Assembly: GCA_039720395.1 (NCBI GenBank)
Contig: CM077822.1
Span: forward strand, 19,798,589-19,862,588
Source of the DNA: Liquidambar formosana
Lineage: Eukaryota; Streptophyta; Magnoliopsida; Saxifragales; Altingiaceae
Reading direction: 5' to 3'
DNA length: 64,000 nucleotides
In this document: positions 53,453-64,000 of the stretch, piece after piece
How positions within the stretch are numbered: the first letter of the stretch is position 1
How the letters are laid out: each line of letters starts with the position of its first letter
The notes under the pieces: model-generated
Seen by the model: only the letters and a program-made list of their open reading frames with translations
Database searches by the model: none
What the model was told of the DNA's origin: nothing
Program-made: the position numbers and the translations under genes

Positions 53453-54691
53453 CCATGACATCACGAAATTCATTGAGGAAAGGGAATATCCGGAAGGAGC
53501 ATCCCGCGTTGATAGGAGAACACTAAGAAGGCTAGCCAGTCACTATGTTTTGTGTGGAGGAAAGCTATACCGGAGGTCATACGATGGGGTCCATCTGTTG
53601 TGTGTCACCGAGGAAGAAGCTGAACATCTTGTTAGTGAAATCCATGAAGGAGTTGGAGCACCGCACATGAATGGTTATATGCTAGCCAAGAAAGTCATAA
53701 GGTTGGGCTACTATTGGTCTACAATGGAGAGAGATTGCCATGCACATGTTAAGAAGTGTCACAAATGTCAGGTTTTTGCTAATGGACAACACTTGCCTTC
53801 CATGCCTTTGACAAGCATGTCGTCGCCATGGCCTTTTGCAGTATGGGGAATAGATATAATTGGGCAGATTAAGCCGAAAGCCTCCAATGGGCATGAATAT
53901 ATCTTGGTAGCTATTGATTACTTCACTAAGTGGGTAGAGGCAGCATCTTTCAAGACCCTGAATGCCAAGAAGGTAGCGCAGTTCATACAGCTCAACATCA
54001 TCTATAGGTATGGGGTACCCCATGAGATTATTTCAAATAATGGTCAACACTTTCAGAAAGAAACCAGGGAGCTTTTGCAGAAATATAGCATAGTGCACCA
54101 TCTATCCTCCCCTTATCGCCCGCAGACTAATGGAGCAGTGGAGGCCGCCAACAAGAATGTTAAGAAGATATTACAGAAAACAACTGACACTTACACTGAT
54201 TGGCATGAGAAGTTACCCTAGCCTTGTGGGGCTATAGAACATCCGTAAGATCGTCAACAGGGGCTACCCCCTATGCTTTGGTGTATGGGATGGAGGCTGT
54301 TTTGCCTATTGAGTTGGAGGTACCGTCATTACGGGTTGCCATGGAGAGTTAAATAGCAGAAGCGGATTGGGTTAAGAACCATTATGATGAGTTGGAATTG
54401 CTCGATGAAAGGCGATTGAGGGCCTTGTATCATGTGCAGGGATATCAGCGAAGGGTTGCGAGAGCATTCAACAAGCATGTCAAAGACCGAGGTTTGAAGG
54501 TCGGAGATTTGGTGTTGAAAGAAATCAGAACTCCAATTTTTGATCCATGAGGGAAGTTCAAGCCAAGTTGGGGTGGCCCGTATGTTATTAAAGAGATATT
54601 GTCAGCAGGGGCTGTTCGCCTCATGGATTTGGATGGAATTGAGTTCGCTCGCCCTACCAACTTGGATCAATTGAAGAAGTATTATGTGTAA
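53453..54691 (+). pseudogene. pol: Element B integrase (broken)
   Basis: It resumes DITKFIEEREYPEGASRVDRRTLRRLASHY, zinc-binding region HVKKCHKCQ, core WGIDIIGQIKPK, then ISNNGQHF in which the second catalytic Asp has become Asn (GAT to AAT), and GAVEAANKN. Further breaks: a one-base loss near 54220, TAA near 54350 and TGA near 54548 (an Arg CGA in A). It ends LDQLKKYYV with TAA at 54689-54691. Catalytically dead even without the stops. Confidence 0.9.
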
Positions 54692-55060
54692 GGCCTGCTA
54701 GGTTGAAAACCCATAAGGGCAGCCTAGGCAAAAGTTAAGGCATTTGAACTACGAGGACCCGATTCCCCATTCCTATAAAAATAAATAAATAAATAAATAA
54801 AACAAGAAAAAATAGAAAAGAAAAAAAAGAAAAAAAAAAGAAAAGAAGAAAAAAAAAAAGAAAAAAAAAAGAAAAAAAAAAGGAAGAAAAAAGGATGGGG
54901 ATACGTAGGCAACCCATAAAGTTACCTTGGGTGCGGTCCAAACAACACCACAACAACAAATCTCAAAATTGAATTATTATTGGCAATTCATTTAAAACTA
55001 ATTGGTTGACAAAGCAATTTATTGGTGTTAGATAAAGAACTATTGACATGCCATAGATAT
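54692..55060 (+). other. Post-pol spacer of B with purine tract and ACGTAGGC fold
   Basis: GAACTACG (54746-54753), GGACC (54755-54759), GATTCCCCAT (54761-54770), an A-rich tract, ATGGGGAT (54895-54902), ACGTAGGC (54903-54910) and GGTCC (54935-54939). Same layout as in A, with stem bases still paired. Phe-rich reverse frames across the tract are low-complexity artefacts. Confidence 0.65.
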
Positions 55061-55074
55061 CCTATTTCTAAAGT

Positions 55075-55165
55075 CTTCAAGTCCTTTTGATTTTCTTCAG
55101 AGTCTCTTGGTTTGCTTTTTTCTCTTTTCTTTCAAGTCTTCGCTTCTTTCGTAAGTCATGGGCAT
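55075..55165 (-). pseudogene. C-terminal remnant of antisense ORF, element B
   Basis: Minus-strand text gives a basic stretch similar to the RKKRRLDRERQK...LKKLKRT end of the element A ORF, then is cut by element D. The rest of B's antisense gene should lie right of the window. Left target-site copy for D is probably GGCAT (55161-55165). Confidence 0.7.
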
Positions 55166-57950
55166 TGTGAACCCCGGAAATTGGGCCCACGAGGGATTGA
55201 AAAGAAAGTGGGTTTGAAAAAGAAAAAGGAAAGGAGTCGCCACCTTATTTTTTAAAGGAAACAAGGAAAACCCTAAAAATAGTTTGTTTTAGGAAAACAA
55301 TTTGAATGACTCCATAAAAAAGGAAAGGCAAAAACCAATCTTTTGAAAACCAAAGAAATCGGGGATTCGGAGGCTAAGTTATGACATGGGAAGGTTCTAG
55401 GCAAAGCCTATAGGCACCCATGTCACCCTTTCGGTCTCTCAGTTCATTTGGGCTAAATTAAAGTCTTTCCATACAAAAATCAGCAAGTATATCATCACAA
55501 GAATTGCATGCATATCATATATTTCATTCATCCATCCATGCATAATAAGCAAATAAAAACAGAAAATAAAAAGAAGAAAAGAAAACATAAATAAACCTAG
55601 GATGCTTGGATCCTAGAACGGACTTGAGCCTCACGAAGAGCGCCTACGTACCATGCAACGAAATACATGGATCAAAGTCCACGTAGTTCGATTAGAACTA
55701 AGGTTAAATCCTATTACAAACCTATGGTTAAAACCCTAGGTTTCCTTATTTGATCAAAAGAGTTGAATATGATAGAAAGTTTGATTTTAGGAAAGAAATC
55801 CACAAAATGGAAACTTTAATAAAAACCAGAATTTTGTTGGTTAAGGAAACCTCTAATTAAATCATAGGACTTGTATTAAAAATTAACCCTAGATAGGGAG
55901 AAGAGAATGAGTTAAGAAGAAAGGTGAATTGGGGCACCTTCACACCCACTTACCTGAGCGCAATTAGCTCCAAGCATTTAGCCATTTCAGACATAAGCAG
56001 CCCTATTTGCCATAGGACAAATACCACACCTATTTGCACCCTTACAAGTGCTCAAAACCATGCAAAAACACTAACATGCAAATCTGGACAGAATAGTATT
56101 ATGGCCTAAAAATCATCCACTAAGCATGCTAACAGCAACATAGCGAACAATAATAAGTCCTAACATATTCCTAGAACCATATCATGCATAAAAACCCTAA
56201 AACATACTAACATGCATGCAAAACTATCATGTTTACTCCATATGAAAAACATATACAGCAAACACGAAGAAAAACCAAATAAAAAAGTCTACTTTATCAT
56301 GCTATATGAAAACAAACACGAAACAATGACTCTAAAACCCTAAACTCACAAATATGCTTAAAAACATACAAAACATACTTTAATCATGCTAAAACCAAAC
56401 TAAACAGAAATTAAATCATGCATATTAACTAACTAAAGCAATATAACATGATGAAAATCCTAACTCTAACATGCAATGACACTAATCCTAGCACAAGGAT
56501 AAACAGGAGCACAAGAATCATAACTATGCATTAAAAACCTAAAGGACAGCCCTAAAGCATGCTAAACAGTAGATAAAAAATAGATATTCCATGTATATTA
56601 ACTAGCTAGAGTGTTAATACATGATAAAAAAGTCACCTTTAACATGCAATAAGCCTAACCCATATGAGAACCTAGTTTAAGCTTGAATAGAGAAGGAGAA
56701 TACCTTACGAAGTGGCTACCCTTGTGTTTGTAATTGTTCGTGGCTCCTCAGGTCTTTAGAGTGAATCAAACCAACACGAATCCTCCTCTTTGTCAAAGTG
56801 GTATCACAGCAAAGAGATCAAAACTCACTCAACTTTGAAAAGAAATAGAAAACAAAAAGAGAACAAGAGAAAAGAAAAAGTGATTCTCGTCACTTTGCAG
56901 CAGCAGCAACTTCAATCGCGTTTTTGGGTATGAAAACGTTGGATTTGGACAAAGCTTGTGAAATACAAAGTTGTAGAGAATTGAATTATCTTTCTAACAA
57001 GACCAATTTCATCAAATTCTGACTTCGGATGAAAAAGTTATGATTAAAATACGACTGCTGGTTTTCAGAAAATCTGCTGCTGAATTATGACGAATTTCAC
57101 TCCCTCCAAACCTCTTCCTCTCTCCCTTGTTTAAAGACATTAAGAGAGTATTTATAGCTGAAATCTGGAGTTTCCCTTTCCTTCCTGGACTAGGTTTCCT
57201 TGGAGAATAATCAAAAGGTATTTTATAATGATAAAAGACTTCTAATCTGAATAGGAAAAGGAAATTGTCTTTTATAAAAATTGGGAGACTGACCGCTAAC
57301 ACGCATGCACATGTATCGTATGTGCGTACACACACTCATCACATACGTACACGTGTTAGTGTCATGATAAAAATGGCTAATTTAATAAAATAATTTTCTT
57401 TTCATTTTAACCAAAAATCTCATGCTGTGATTCGCACTAATTCTTCAAGGATAATCCGTAAATAACCACACTAAACTCATCATCAGGGCCATATCAAAAT
57501 TGAACTTCATGAAACACTTTTGAGGGTAAAATGATGACTAATGAAAGTCAATTTGAAAAGATTTGGTTGGTAATTGTGAGTCAATTAGAGCTAACCCAAG
57601 GAAGGGTCAATTAACCAACTTGAACTACATCGAGCCATTTTAATCCCGAGCCATTGACTTACCAAATTGACACTAAAAATACCTCTTATGCATCCATATG
57701 AACTCCAATTGACAATTTGGAGATCATTCCAAGGTCAAATGAAAAGTTTGGGACTTAAAAGACGATTATGCCCCTCAAGTCACAAAAGCTCTTATTATCC
57801 CTCAAGATCAACTCCAATTTGAACCAAAATTCATATCCATTGTCCTTGTGACTCTAGAAAACTAATGCAAGTGACTAGACTAAAAAACAAAACAAAAACA
57901 TGCATGAAATGATGAGCCCTAGTAAGGTGGTGCAAAAATGGGGTGTGACA
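55166..57950 (-). repeat. 3' LTR of element D
   Basis: 2785 bp reading TGTGAACCCCGG ... GGGGTGTGACA on the plus strand, that is TGTCACACCCC ... GGGGTTCACA on the minus. TATA box is at 57149-57156. It is close in sequence to the C LTRs. Confidence 0.92.
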
Positions 57951-58082
57951 GAAGCCCTCATTGGCGAACAAGTTACACTTGTGAACCAATGATAAAGAAC
58001 AACCCATTTTTGGCCAAAAGCCCGGAGAAATCACACACTGATACCAACAATGATGGGAGGTTGAAAACCTGAGACTGAAATA
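57951..58082 (-). other. 3' untranslated end and polypurine-like tract of D
   Basis: Minus-strand reading ends GAGGGCTTC before the LTR, the counterpart of GAGGGGCTTC in C (one G fewer). Confidence 0.6.
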
Positions 58083-60262
58083 AGGAAGTGTACTCAAGTC
58101 ATGAGTATACTTAAACCACTGGGGTTGATGATTGTCAAGAGAAGCATATTCAAGCCACTACGAATGAACATACTTTTGAAACGGAGAAATATATTCTAGT
58201 CACGAATATATTTAACCAAGTGATGAGAATGAGATCTGAAAAGCACATTCAAGTGATGAACATACCTTTGAAATGGAGAAATATATCCAAGCGATGGATA
58301 TACTTAACCAAGTAAGTGACAAAATATCTGAGAAGTATACTCAAGTGATGAGTATACCATTGAAATGGAGAAATATATTCAGGTCACGAATATATTTAAC
58401 CAAATAATGTGAGAATGAAATCTGAGAAGTATACTCAAGTGGTGAGGATACTTAATGATTGAGAAAGACTAAGAAGTACGTTCAAGTGATGAACATACTT
58501 TTGAAAAATGAGAAATATATTCAGGTCACGAATATATTTAACTAAGTAAGATAGAGAATGAACTGAGAAGTATACTCAAGTGATGAGTATACCATTGAAA
58601 TGGAGAAATATATTCAAGTGATGAATATATTTAACCAAGTAAGTGACAAATAATCTGAGAAGTATGTTCAAGTGATGAACATACCATTGAAATGGAGAAA
58701 TATACCCAAGCGATGGATATACTTAACCAAGTAGGATAAGAATAATCTGAGAGGTGTATTCAAGTGATGAGTGTACTTTTGAAATGGAGAAATATATTCA
58801 GGTCACGAACATATTTAACCAAGTGATGAAAAAGATGCTGAGAAATATACTCAAGTGATGAGTATACTTAATGATTGAAAAAGACTGAGAAGTACGTTCA
58901 AGTGATGAACACACTTTTGAAATGGAGAAATGTATCCAAGTGATGGATATATTTAACCAAGTAAGCTGAGAAGTACACTCAAGTGATGAGCATACCATTG
59001 AAATGGAGAAATATATCCAAACGACGGAAATATTAACCAAGTAAGATAAGAATAATCTGAGAAGTGTACTCAAGTGATGAGTACACCATTGAAATGGAGA
59101 AATATATTCTAGTCACGAATATACTTAACCAAGTAAGTGACAGTATGTTTGAGTGATAAACATACCATTGAAATAGAGAAATATATCCAAGTGATGGATA
59201 TACTTAACCAAGTAAGTGACAAGTATGTTTAAGTGATAAACATACCATTGAAATAGAGAAATATATCCAAGCGATGGATATACTTAAGCAAGTAAGATAG
59301 AGAATAATCTGAGAAGTGTACTCAAGTGATGAGTACACCATTGAAACGGAGAAATATATTCTAGTCATGAATATATTTAACCAAGTAAGTGACAAATATT
59401 CTGAGAAGTATGTTCAAGTGATGAACATACTATTGAAATGGAGAAATATACCCAAGCGATGGATATACTTAACCAAGTAAGTGGCAAAATATCTGAGAAG
59501 TATACTCAAGTGATGAGTATACCATTGAAATGGAAAAAATATACCCAAGTGGTGGATATACTTAACCAAGTAAGTGACAAATGATCTGAGAAGTATGTTC
59601 AAGTGATGAACATACCATTGAAATGGAAAAAAAATATACCCAAGTGGTGGATATACTTAACCAAGTAAGTGACAAATGATCTGAGAAGTATGTTCAAGTG
59701 ATGAACATACCATTGAAATGGAGAAATATACCCAAGCGATGGATATACTTAACCAAGTAAGTGACGAAATATCTGAGAAGTATACTCGAGTGATGAGTAT
59801 ACCATTGAAATGGAGAAATATATTCAAGTGATGAATATATTTAACCAAGTAAGTGATAATGAGGATCTGAAACTAGGAAGCATATTCAATGGGTGAACAT
59901 GCTTTTGAAATGGAAGAATATATTCAAGTGATGAATATATTCAACCAAGTATGATAGAGAATGAGAATTTGAAACTGAGAAGCATATTCAAAGGGTGAAT
60001 ACACTTTTGAAATGGAAAAATATATTCAAGTGATGAATATATTCAACCAAGTAGGATAGGGAATGAGAATTTGAAACTGAGAAGCATATTCGAAGAGTGA
60101 ATACACTTTTGAAATGGAAGAATATATTCAAGTGATGAATATATTCAACCAAGTAGGATAGGGAATGAGAATTTGAAACTGAGAAGCATATTCAAAGAGT
60201 GAATACACTTTTGAAATGGAAGAATATATTCAAGTGATGAGTATATTCAACCAAGCGGGATG
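58083..60262. repeat. Tandem array of ~92-bp hairpin monomers (element D)
   Basis: Reverse-complement counterpart of the array in C, with the same two hairpins per monomer and AGTGA loops. It has a few more monomers of the TTTGAAATGGAAGAATATATTCAAG type at its right end (about 59870-60250). Stem pairs again vary in step. Confidence 0.87.
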
Positions 60263-60539
60263 AAAAATCAAGATTTGAAATGAGGATATATGATCAATTT
60301 ATCAAGATTGAACAGGCATGGTGCAAGAGGAAAGTGACTTAACACATTGTCACTTGAGTTGGCATGACACAGGGGAAATATATTCAACCCTTTTGAACAT
60401 AAAATCAATTCAAGGAATTGATTTCAAGATGGAATTTGATTGATTTTAAGCTCAAAAAGTGTTGAATATCTCATTTGGAAGGAGGTTTGATCACGCGTCA
60501 AGGCGAGACAAAGCGGAGAAGCAAACCAAAACAAAGTGG
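60263..60539. other. Spacer between repeat array and antisense promoter (D)
   Basis: Counterpart of 40459-40737 in C. No ORF or RNA gene is seen. Confidence 0.5.
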
Positions 60540-60691
60540 CTTGGGTGACCACCAGGCCTCGGGAGGCTAGCCGCCTAGGCCTGGGTGGTTACCAGAGCCC
60601 GAAGCGGAAATCCCACTTTGAATAGGAAACTTCCTATTCTGATGGGTTTTTTCCTATTTGAACTTGGATTTGTGACCTTTTCCCTATAAAA
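60540..60691 (+). promoter_or_regulatory. Antisense promoter of element D: palindrome and TATA box
   Basis: CTTGGGTGACCACC (60540-60553) and GGTGGTTACCAGAG (60584-60597) form the palindrome. TATAAAA at 60685-60691 lies 50 bp before the start codon at 60741. Arrangement and spacing equal those in C. Confidence 0.7.
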
Positions 60692-60740
60692 ACACATCCA
60701 AGAGGTTCCTAAACCTATTTGTATTCATTCATTAGAAATT

Positions 60741-62037
60741 ATGGAGGCTCTAGACAAATTTTTAGGAGGGTTTTTGAGAGTTATGAGTGCTGAAGCAAAA
60801 TCTGAGTTCAAGTGCTTTGGCTTGGATCCATTGCTCTCCTTGAGGCATGTGAGGCTTGAAACGAACCTCTTGACTGCTGCTACATATTTTTGGGATCCTC
60901 AAGTTCATGTGTTCCGCTTCAACTATGAAGAACTGTGCCCAACCATGGAGGAATTCTGTGCATTGTATGGAGTTTCAACGGTAGGTCCTTTCATTCTCCC
61001 TACTCCTCGCCCAAGCTTTCTTACTTCTTTCTCCAATCTACTTGGGATTCACCCACAATATGCCTCTACATTTGTAAAGGACCATATGGTAGACTTGATG
61101 AAATTGGCAACCTCTTTTTTAGCTTATGATAGTAAAGGTATTCTGAATTTTACCTTTCCTATTAAGCATGCTCTTGCCTTTTGCCTCATTGGTCGTTTTC
61201 TTATTTCCACTGGTACTCCACATGTTCCCATTCAAATCTGTGACTTAATTCTTCTCCTTGCCAAGGGCTATAACTTGATTCCCATGGTGCTAGCTGAAAC
61301 CCTGAATGGTTTGGATAAAGTCCATGAGGACCCAAAGGTTTCCTTAGGAGGTAGCCCCATTATACTGCAGATGTGGTTGCTTGAAAGACTGAATTTCTTG
61401 TCACCAGTTGCCATTACACCGTACAAGCCCCAGCATTACTGCCTTCGCCGCATTGAACTGCCTGAGCAATTTTCATTGAGAGATTGGCTAGGTTACTTCC
61501 AAACCCTTTCATGGAGGAACATCAAGTGGTTTGTCTTTATATGGGGCTGTAGTGAACAGGTGCTTCTGCGAACTTCTGGATGCGCCATGGTGAGACTCAT
61601 AGGACTGAGGTCTACTTCCTTCTATTGGCCTTCAAGGGTTCTTCGTCAGATGGGTGCCATTGCAAACCATACCCACTTCCTTGAAAGGTGACTATCCTGT
61701 GTGCCCGCGGGTCTTTCTGTAGTGACTTGGGCGAAGGACCGATGGCCTAGCAAGCTGATACTAACCCAAGTTACGAATACTGATGGTCCGTATATGATGA
61801 GCCCCGAGTATAGGATGGTTGAAAAGCAATTTAGGTGAGAGAGAGACTACTCGAAGAGAAAGGATTTTTGGACTTATCAAGAACAATGAACTTGGACCTT
61901 GCAGAGAAGATATTATGGAAGCAGTGACAACAGCTTATGAACATGACTTGAGGAAGAAAAGAAGACATGCAAGAGAGGAGAAGAAAGCTGAAGAGCGAGC
62001 TTGCAAAGAAGCCCAAGAAAAACTGAAGACTCAATAG
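60741..62037 (+). pseudogene. Antisense DUF7745/PMD-like ORF of element D
   Basis: Starts MEALDKFLGGFLRVMSAEAKSEF and is nearly identical to the C copy through VLRQMGAI, 316 codons to a frameshift stop at 61691 caused by an extra T near 61660. Later text (VTWAKDRWPSKLILTQVTNTDGPYMMSPEY) continues with two more small indels. The full basic C-terminus is kept in frame 61819-62037: GLIKNNELGPCREDIMEAV, then a Lys/Arg/Glu-rich probable coiled coil (LRKKRRHAREEKKAEERA), stop TAG. This shows the natural end of about 430 residues. The indels may be assembly errors, since sequence quality falls towards the gap. Confidence 0.78.
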
Positions 62038-62344
62038 AATAGGATATTTATGGCATATTTATAGTTCTTTTACTTAATACCAATGAATTGTTATGTCAAT
62101 CAATTTTAGTTTTGAATAAATTGCCAATACTAAATCGAATTTGGGATTTTGTTGTTTGATTTAGACCGCACCCAAGGTAACTTTATGGGTTGCCTACGTA
62201 TCTCCATGGTTTTTTTTTTTCTTTTTTTTTTTGTTTTTTTTTTTTTTTTTGTTTTTTTTTTTGAATGGAGAATCAGGTCTTACGTAGTTCTCATGCCTTA
62301 ACTTTTGCCTAGGCTGCCCTTACGGGTTTTCAACCTAGCAGGCT
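62038..62344 (-). other. Post-pol spacer of D with T-rich tract and ACGTAGGC fold
   Basis: On the minus strand: GAACTACG at 62283-62290, GATTCTCCAT, an A-rich tract, ATGGAGAT (62200-62207), ACGTAGGC (62192-62199), then GGTC. The inner stem here is TCTCCAT/ATGGAGA where B has TCCCCAT/ATGGGGA, a compensatory pair change. Confidence 0.65.
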
Positions 62345-63093
62345 TCAAACATGATATTTCTTCATTGATCCAAATTAGTTGGACGAGCGAACTCAATTCC
62401 ATCTAATCCATGAGGCGAACAGCCCCTACTGGCAATATCTCTTTGATAATGTATGGCCCACCCCAACTTGGCTTGAATTTTCCCCGCGGATCGAACACTG
62501 GAGCTCTGATTTCTTTCAGCACTACATCCCCTTTCTTTAGACCTCGATCTTGACATGCTTGTTGAATGCTCTGGCAACTCTCCGTTGATACCCCTGAACA
62601 TGATACCGCCCTTAAACGCCTTTCATCCAGCAAAGCTAACTCATCATAGCGGCTCTTAACCCAGTCCACTTCTGTTATCTGGCTCTCCACGGCAACCCTT
62701 AGTGAAGGAACCTCTAATTCAACTGGCAACACGGCCTCCATTCCATACTAAGAATAAGGGGTAGCCCCTGTGACACCTTTTGATGTTCTGTAACCCCATA
62801 AAGCCAATGGCAACTTCTCATGCCAGTCTGTGTGCGAGTCCGCAGTCTTCTGTAGTATCTTCTTGATGTTCTTGTTAGCGCTTCCACGCTCCATTAGTCG
62901 AGGACGGTATGGTGATGACAGATGGTGAACTATGCCGTACTTTTGCAAGAGCTCATGGTTGCTTTCTGAAAGTGCTGGCCATTGTCTGAGATTAACTTCA
63001 TGCGGTACCCCATATCGTATGATGCTGTGCTGTATGAACGGTGCTCCTTCTTGGAATTCAAGGTCTTGAAGGACGCTGCTTCCACCCACTTAG
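62345..63093 (-). pseudogene. pol: Element D integrase C-terminal part (low-quality sequence)
   Basis: Minus-strand fragments read KWVEAASFKTLNSKK, HHLSSPYRP, NKNIKKILQ, ATPYS, MEAVLPVELEVPSLRVAVESQ and WGGPYIIKEILPVGAVRLMD. The order matches copies A-C, but the frame shifts repeatedly by single-base losses. It runs into the assembly gap. The natural state of this copy cannot be judged. Confidence 0.75.
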
Positions 63094-63804
63094 NNNNNNN
63101 NNNNNNNNNNNNNNNNNNNNNNNNNNNNNNNNNNNNNNNNNNNNNNNNNNNNNNNNNNNNNNNNNNNNNNNNNNNNNNNNNNNNNNNNNNNNNNNNNNNN
63201 NNNNNNNNNNNNNNNNNNNNNNNNNNNNNNNNNNNNNNNNNNNNNNNNNNNNNNNNNNNNNNNNNNNNNNNNNNNNNNNNNNNNNNNNNNNNNNNNNNNN
63301 NNNNNNNNNNNNNNNNNNNNNNNNNNNNNNNNNNNNNNNNNNNNNNNNNNNNNNNNNNNNNNNNNNNNNNNNNNNNNNNNNNNNNNNNNNNNNNNNNNNN
63401 NNNNNNNNNNNNNNNNNNNNNNNNNNNNNNNNNNNNNNNNNNNNNNNNNNNNNNNNNNNNNNNNNNNNNNNNNNNNNNNNNNNNNNNNNNNNNNNNNNNN
63501 NNNNNNNNNNNNNNNNNNNNNNNNNNNNNNNNNNNNNNNNNNNNNNNNNNNNNNNNNNNNNNNNNNNNNNNNNNNNNNNNNNNNNNNNNNNNNNNNNNNN
63601 NNNNNNNNNNNNNNNNNNNNNNNNNNNNNNNNNNNNNNNNNNNNNNNNNNNNNNNNNNNNNNNNNNNNNNNNNNNNNNNNNNNNNNNNNNNNNNNNNNNN
63701 NNNNNNNNNNNNNNNNNNNNNNNNNNNNNNNNNNNNNNNNNNNNNNNNNNNNNNNNNNNNNNNNNNNNNNNNNNNNNNNNNNNNNNNNNNNNNNNNNNNN
63801 NNNN
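63094..63804. other. Assembly gap (711 N)
   Basis: An unbroken run of N. Reading frames drawn across it have no meaning. The true distance is unknown; the right side is LTR sequence, so at least most of an LTR and the D 5' half could be missing or misplaced. Confidence 0.99.
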
Positions 63805-64000
63805 TCATGAAACACTTTTGAGGGTAAAATGATGACTAATGAAAGTCATTTGAAAAGATTTGTTGGTAATTGTGAGTCAATTAGAGCTAACCCAGGAAGG
63901 TCAATTACCAACTTGAACACATCGAGCCATTTTAATCCCGAGCCATTGACTACCAATTGACACTAAAATACCTCTTATGCATCCATATGAACTCCAATTG
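63805..64000 (-). repeat. C-type LTR fragment, minus orientation
   Basis: It matches 57507-57712 of the D LTR except for about nine missing single bases and no substitutions. The continuation to the LTR end would lie right of the window. Confidence 0.88.

Larger units (their letters stand above)
55166..63093 (-). mobile_element. Element D: Tat/Ogre-type gypsy retrotransposon, minus strand (partial)
   Basis: Read on the minus strand it ends with integrase (62345-63093), spacer, antisense ORF, repeat array, polypurine-like tract and 3' LTR (55166-57950). It is the inverted near-copy of the C 3' half, making a ~7-kb inverted repeat with C across ~10 kb. The 5' part is lost in the assembly gap or beyond the window. 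Confidence 0.88.

Noticed and set aside
62930..63832. ORFs of 240-290 residues spanning the gap
   Set aside because: Composed mostly of N; no coding content.

Overview
The window is repeat DNA from a flowering-plant nuclear genome. I found no intact single-copy host gene. Evidence for a plant: a plant initiator-Met tRNA primer site (TGGTATCAGAGC), plant telomere-like CCCTAAA motifs, plant-mobile-domain (PMD) proteins, and Ty3/gypsy elements with the layout of the Tat/Ogre group (long LTRs, two RNase H domains, extra antisense genes and tandem repeats after pol). The species cannot be named from sequence alone.

Layout. 1-7115: a scrambled block of Ty1/copia LTRs in both orientations. 7116-7843 and 17516-24394: gypsy element A (+ strand, 5' part outside the window), split in its integrase by a complete copia element (7844-17515, minus strand, 1658-bp LTRs, target-site duplication CGGAC). 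After pol, A carries two antisense genes: a DUF7745/PMD-like ORF and a seven-exon, intron-containing PMD gene, followed by tandem hairpin repeats. 24395 to beyond 55165: gypsy element B (+). B is interrupted by element C in gag (28536-45651, + strand, near-identical 2.8-kb LTRs), by a solo LTR in pol (50852-53452, target-site duplication CCATG), and by element D in its antisense gene (from 55166, minus strand). 63094-63804 is an assembly gap, and 63805-64000 is an LTR fragment.

How the parts work. In each gypsy element the LTR drives a gag-pro-pol RNA; a roughly 240-nt intron probably separates gag-pro from pol. From the opposite strand a second, TATA-driven transcription unit reads a PMD-like protein back towards pol. 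All coding copies are broken, mostly by transitions giving TAG or TGA, although the LTR pairs of C and of the copia element are nearly identical. These copies therefore probably moved with help from other elements.

Most interesting signals: (1) a fold built around ACGTAGGC, found in the LTR and again just after pol, with compensatory changes; (2) ~92-bp tandem repeats made of two hairpins whose stems covary between monomers; (3) a multi-exon PMD gene kept with its introns inside a retrotransposon; (4) a GC-rich palindrome shared by one LTR promoter and the antisense promoters. All comparisons were made by eye.
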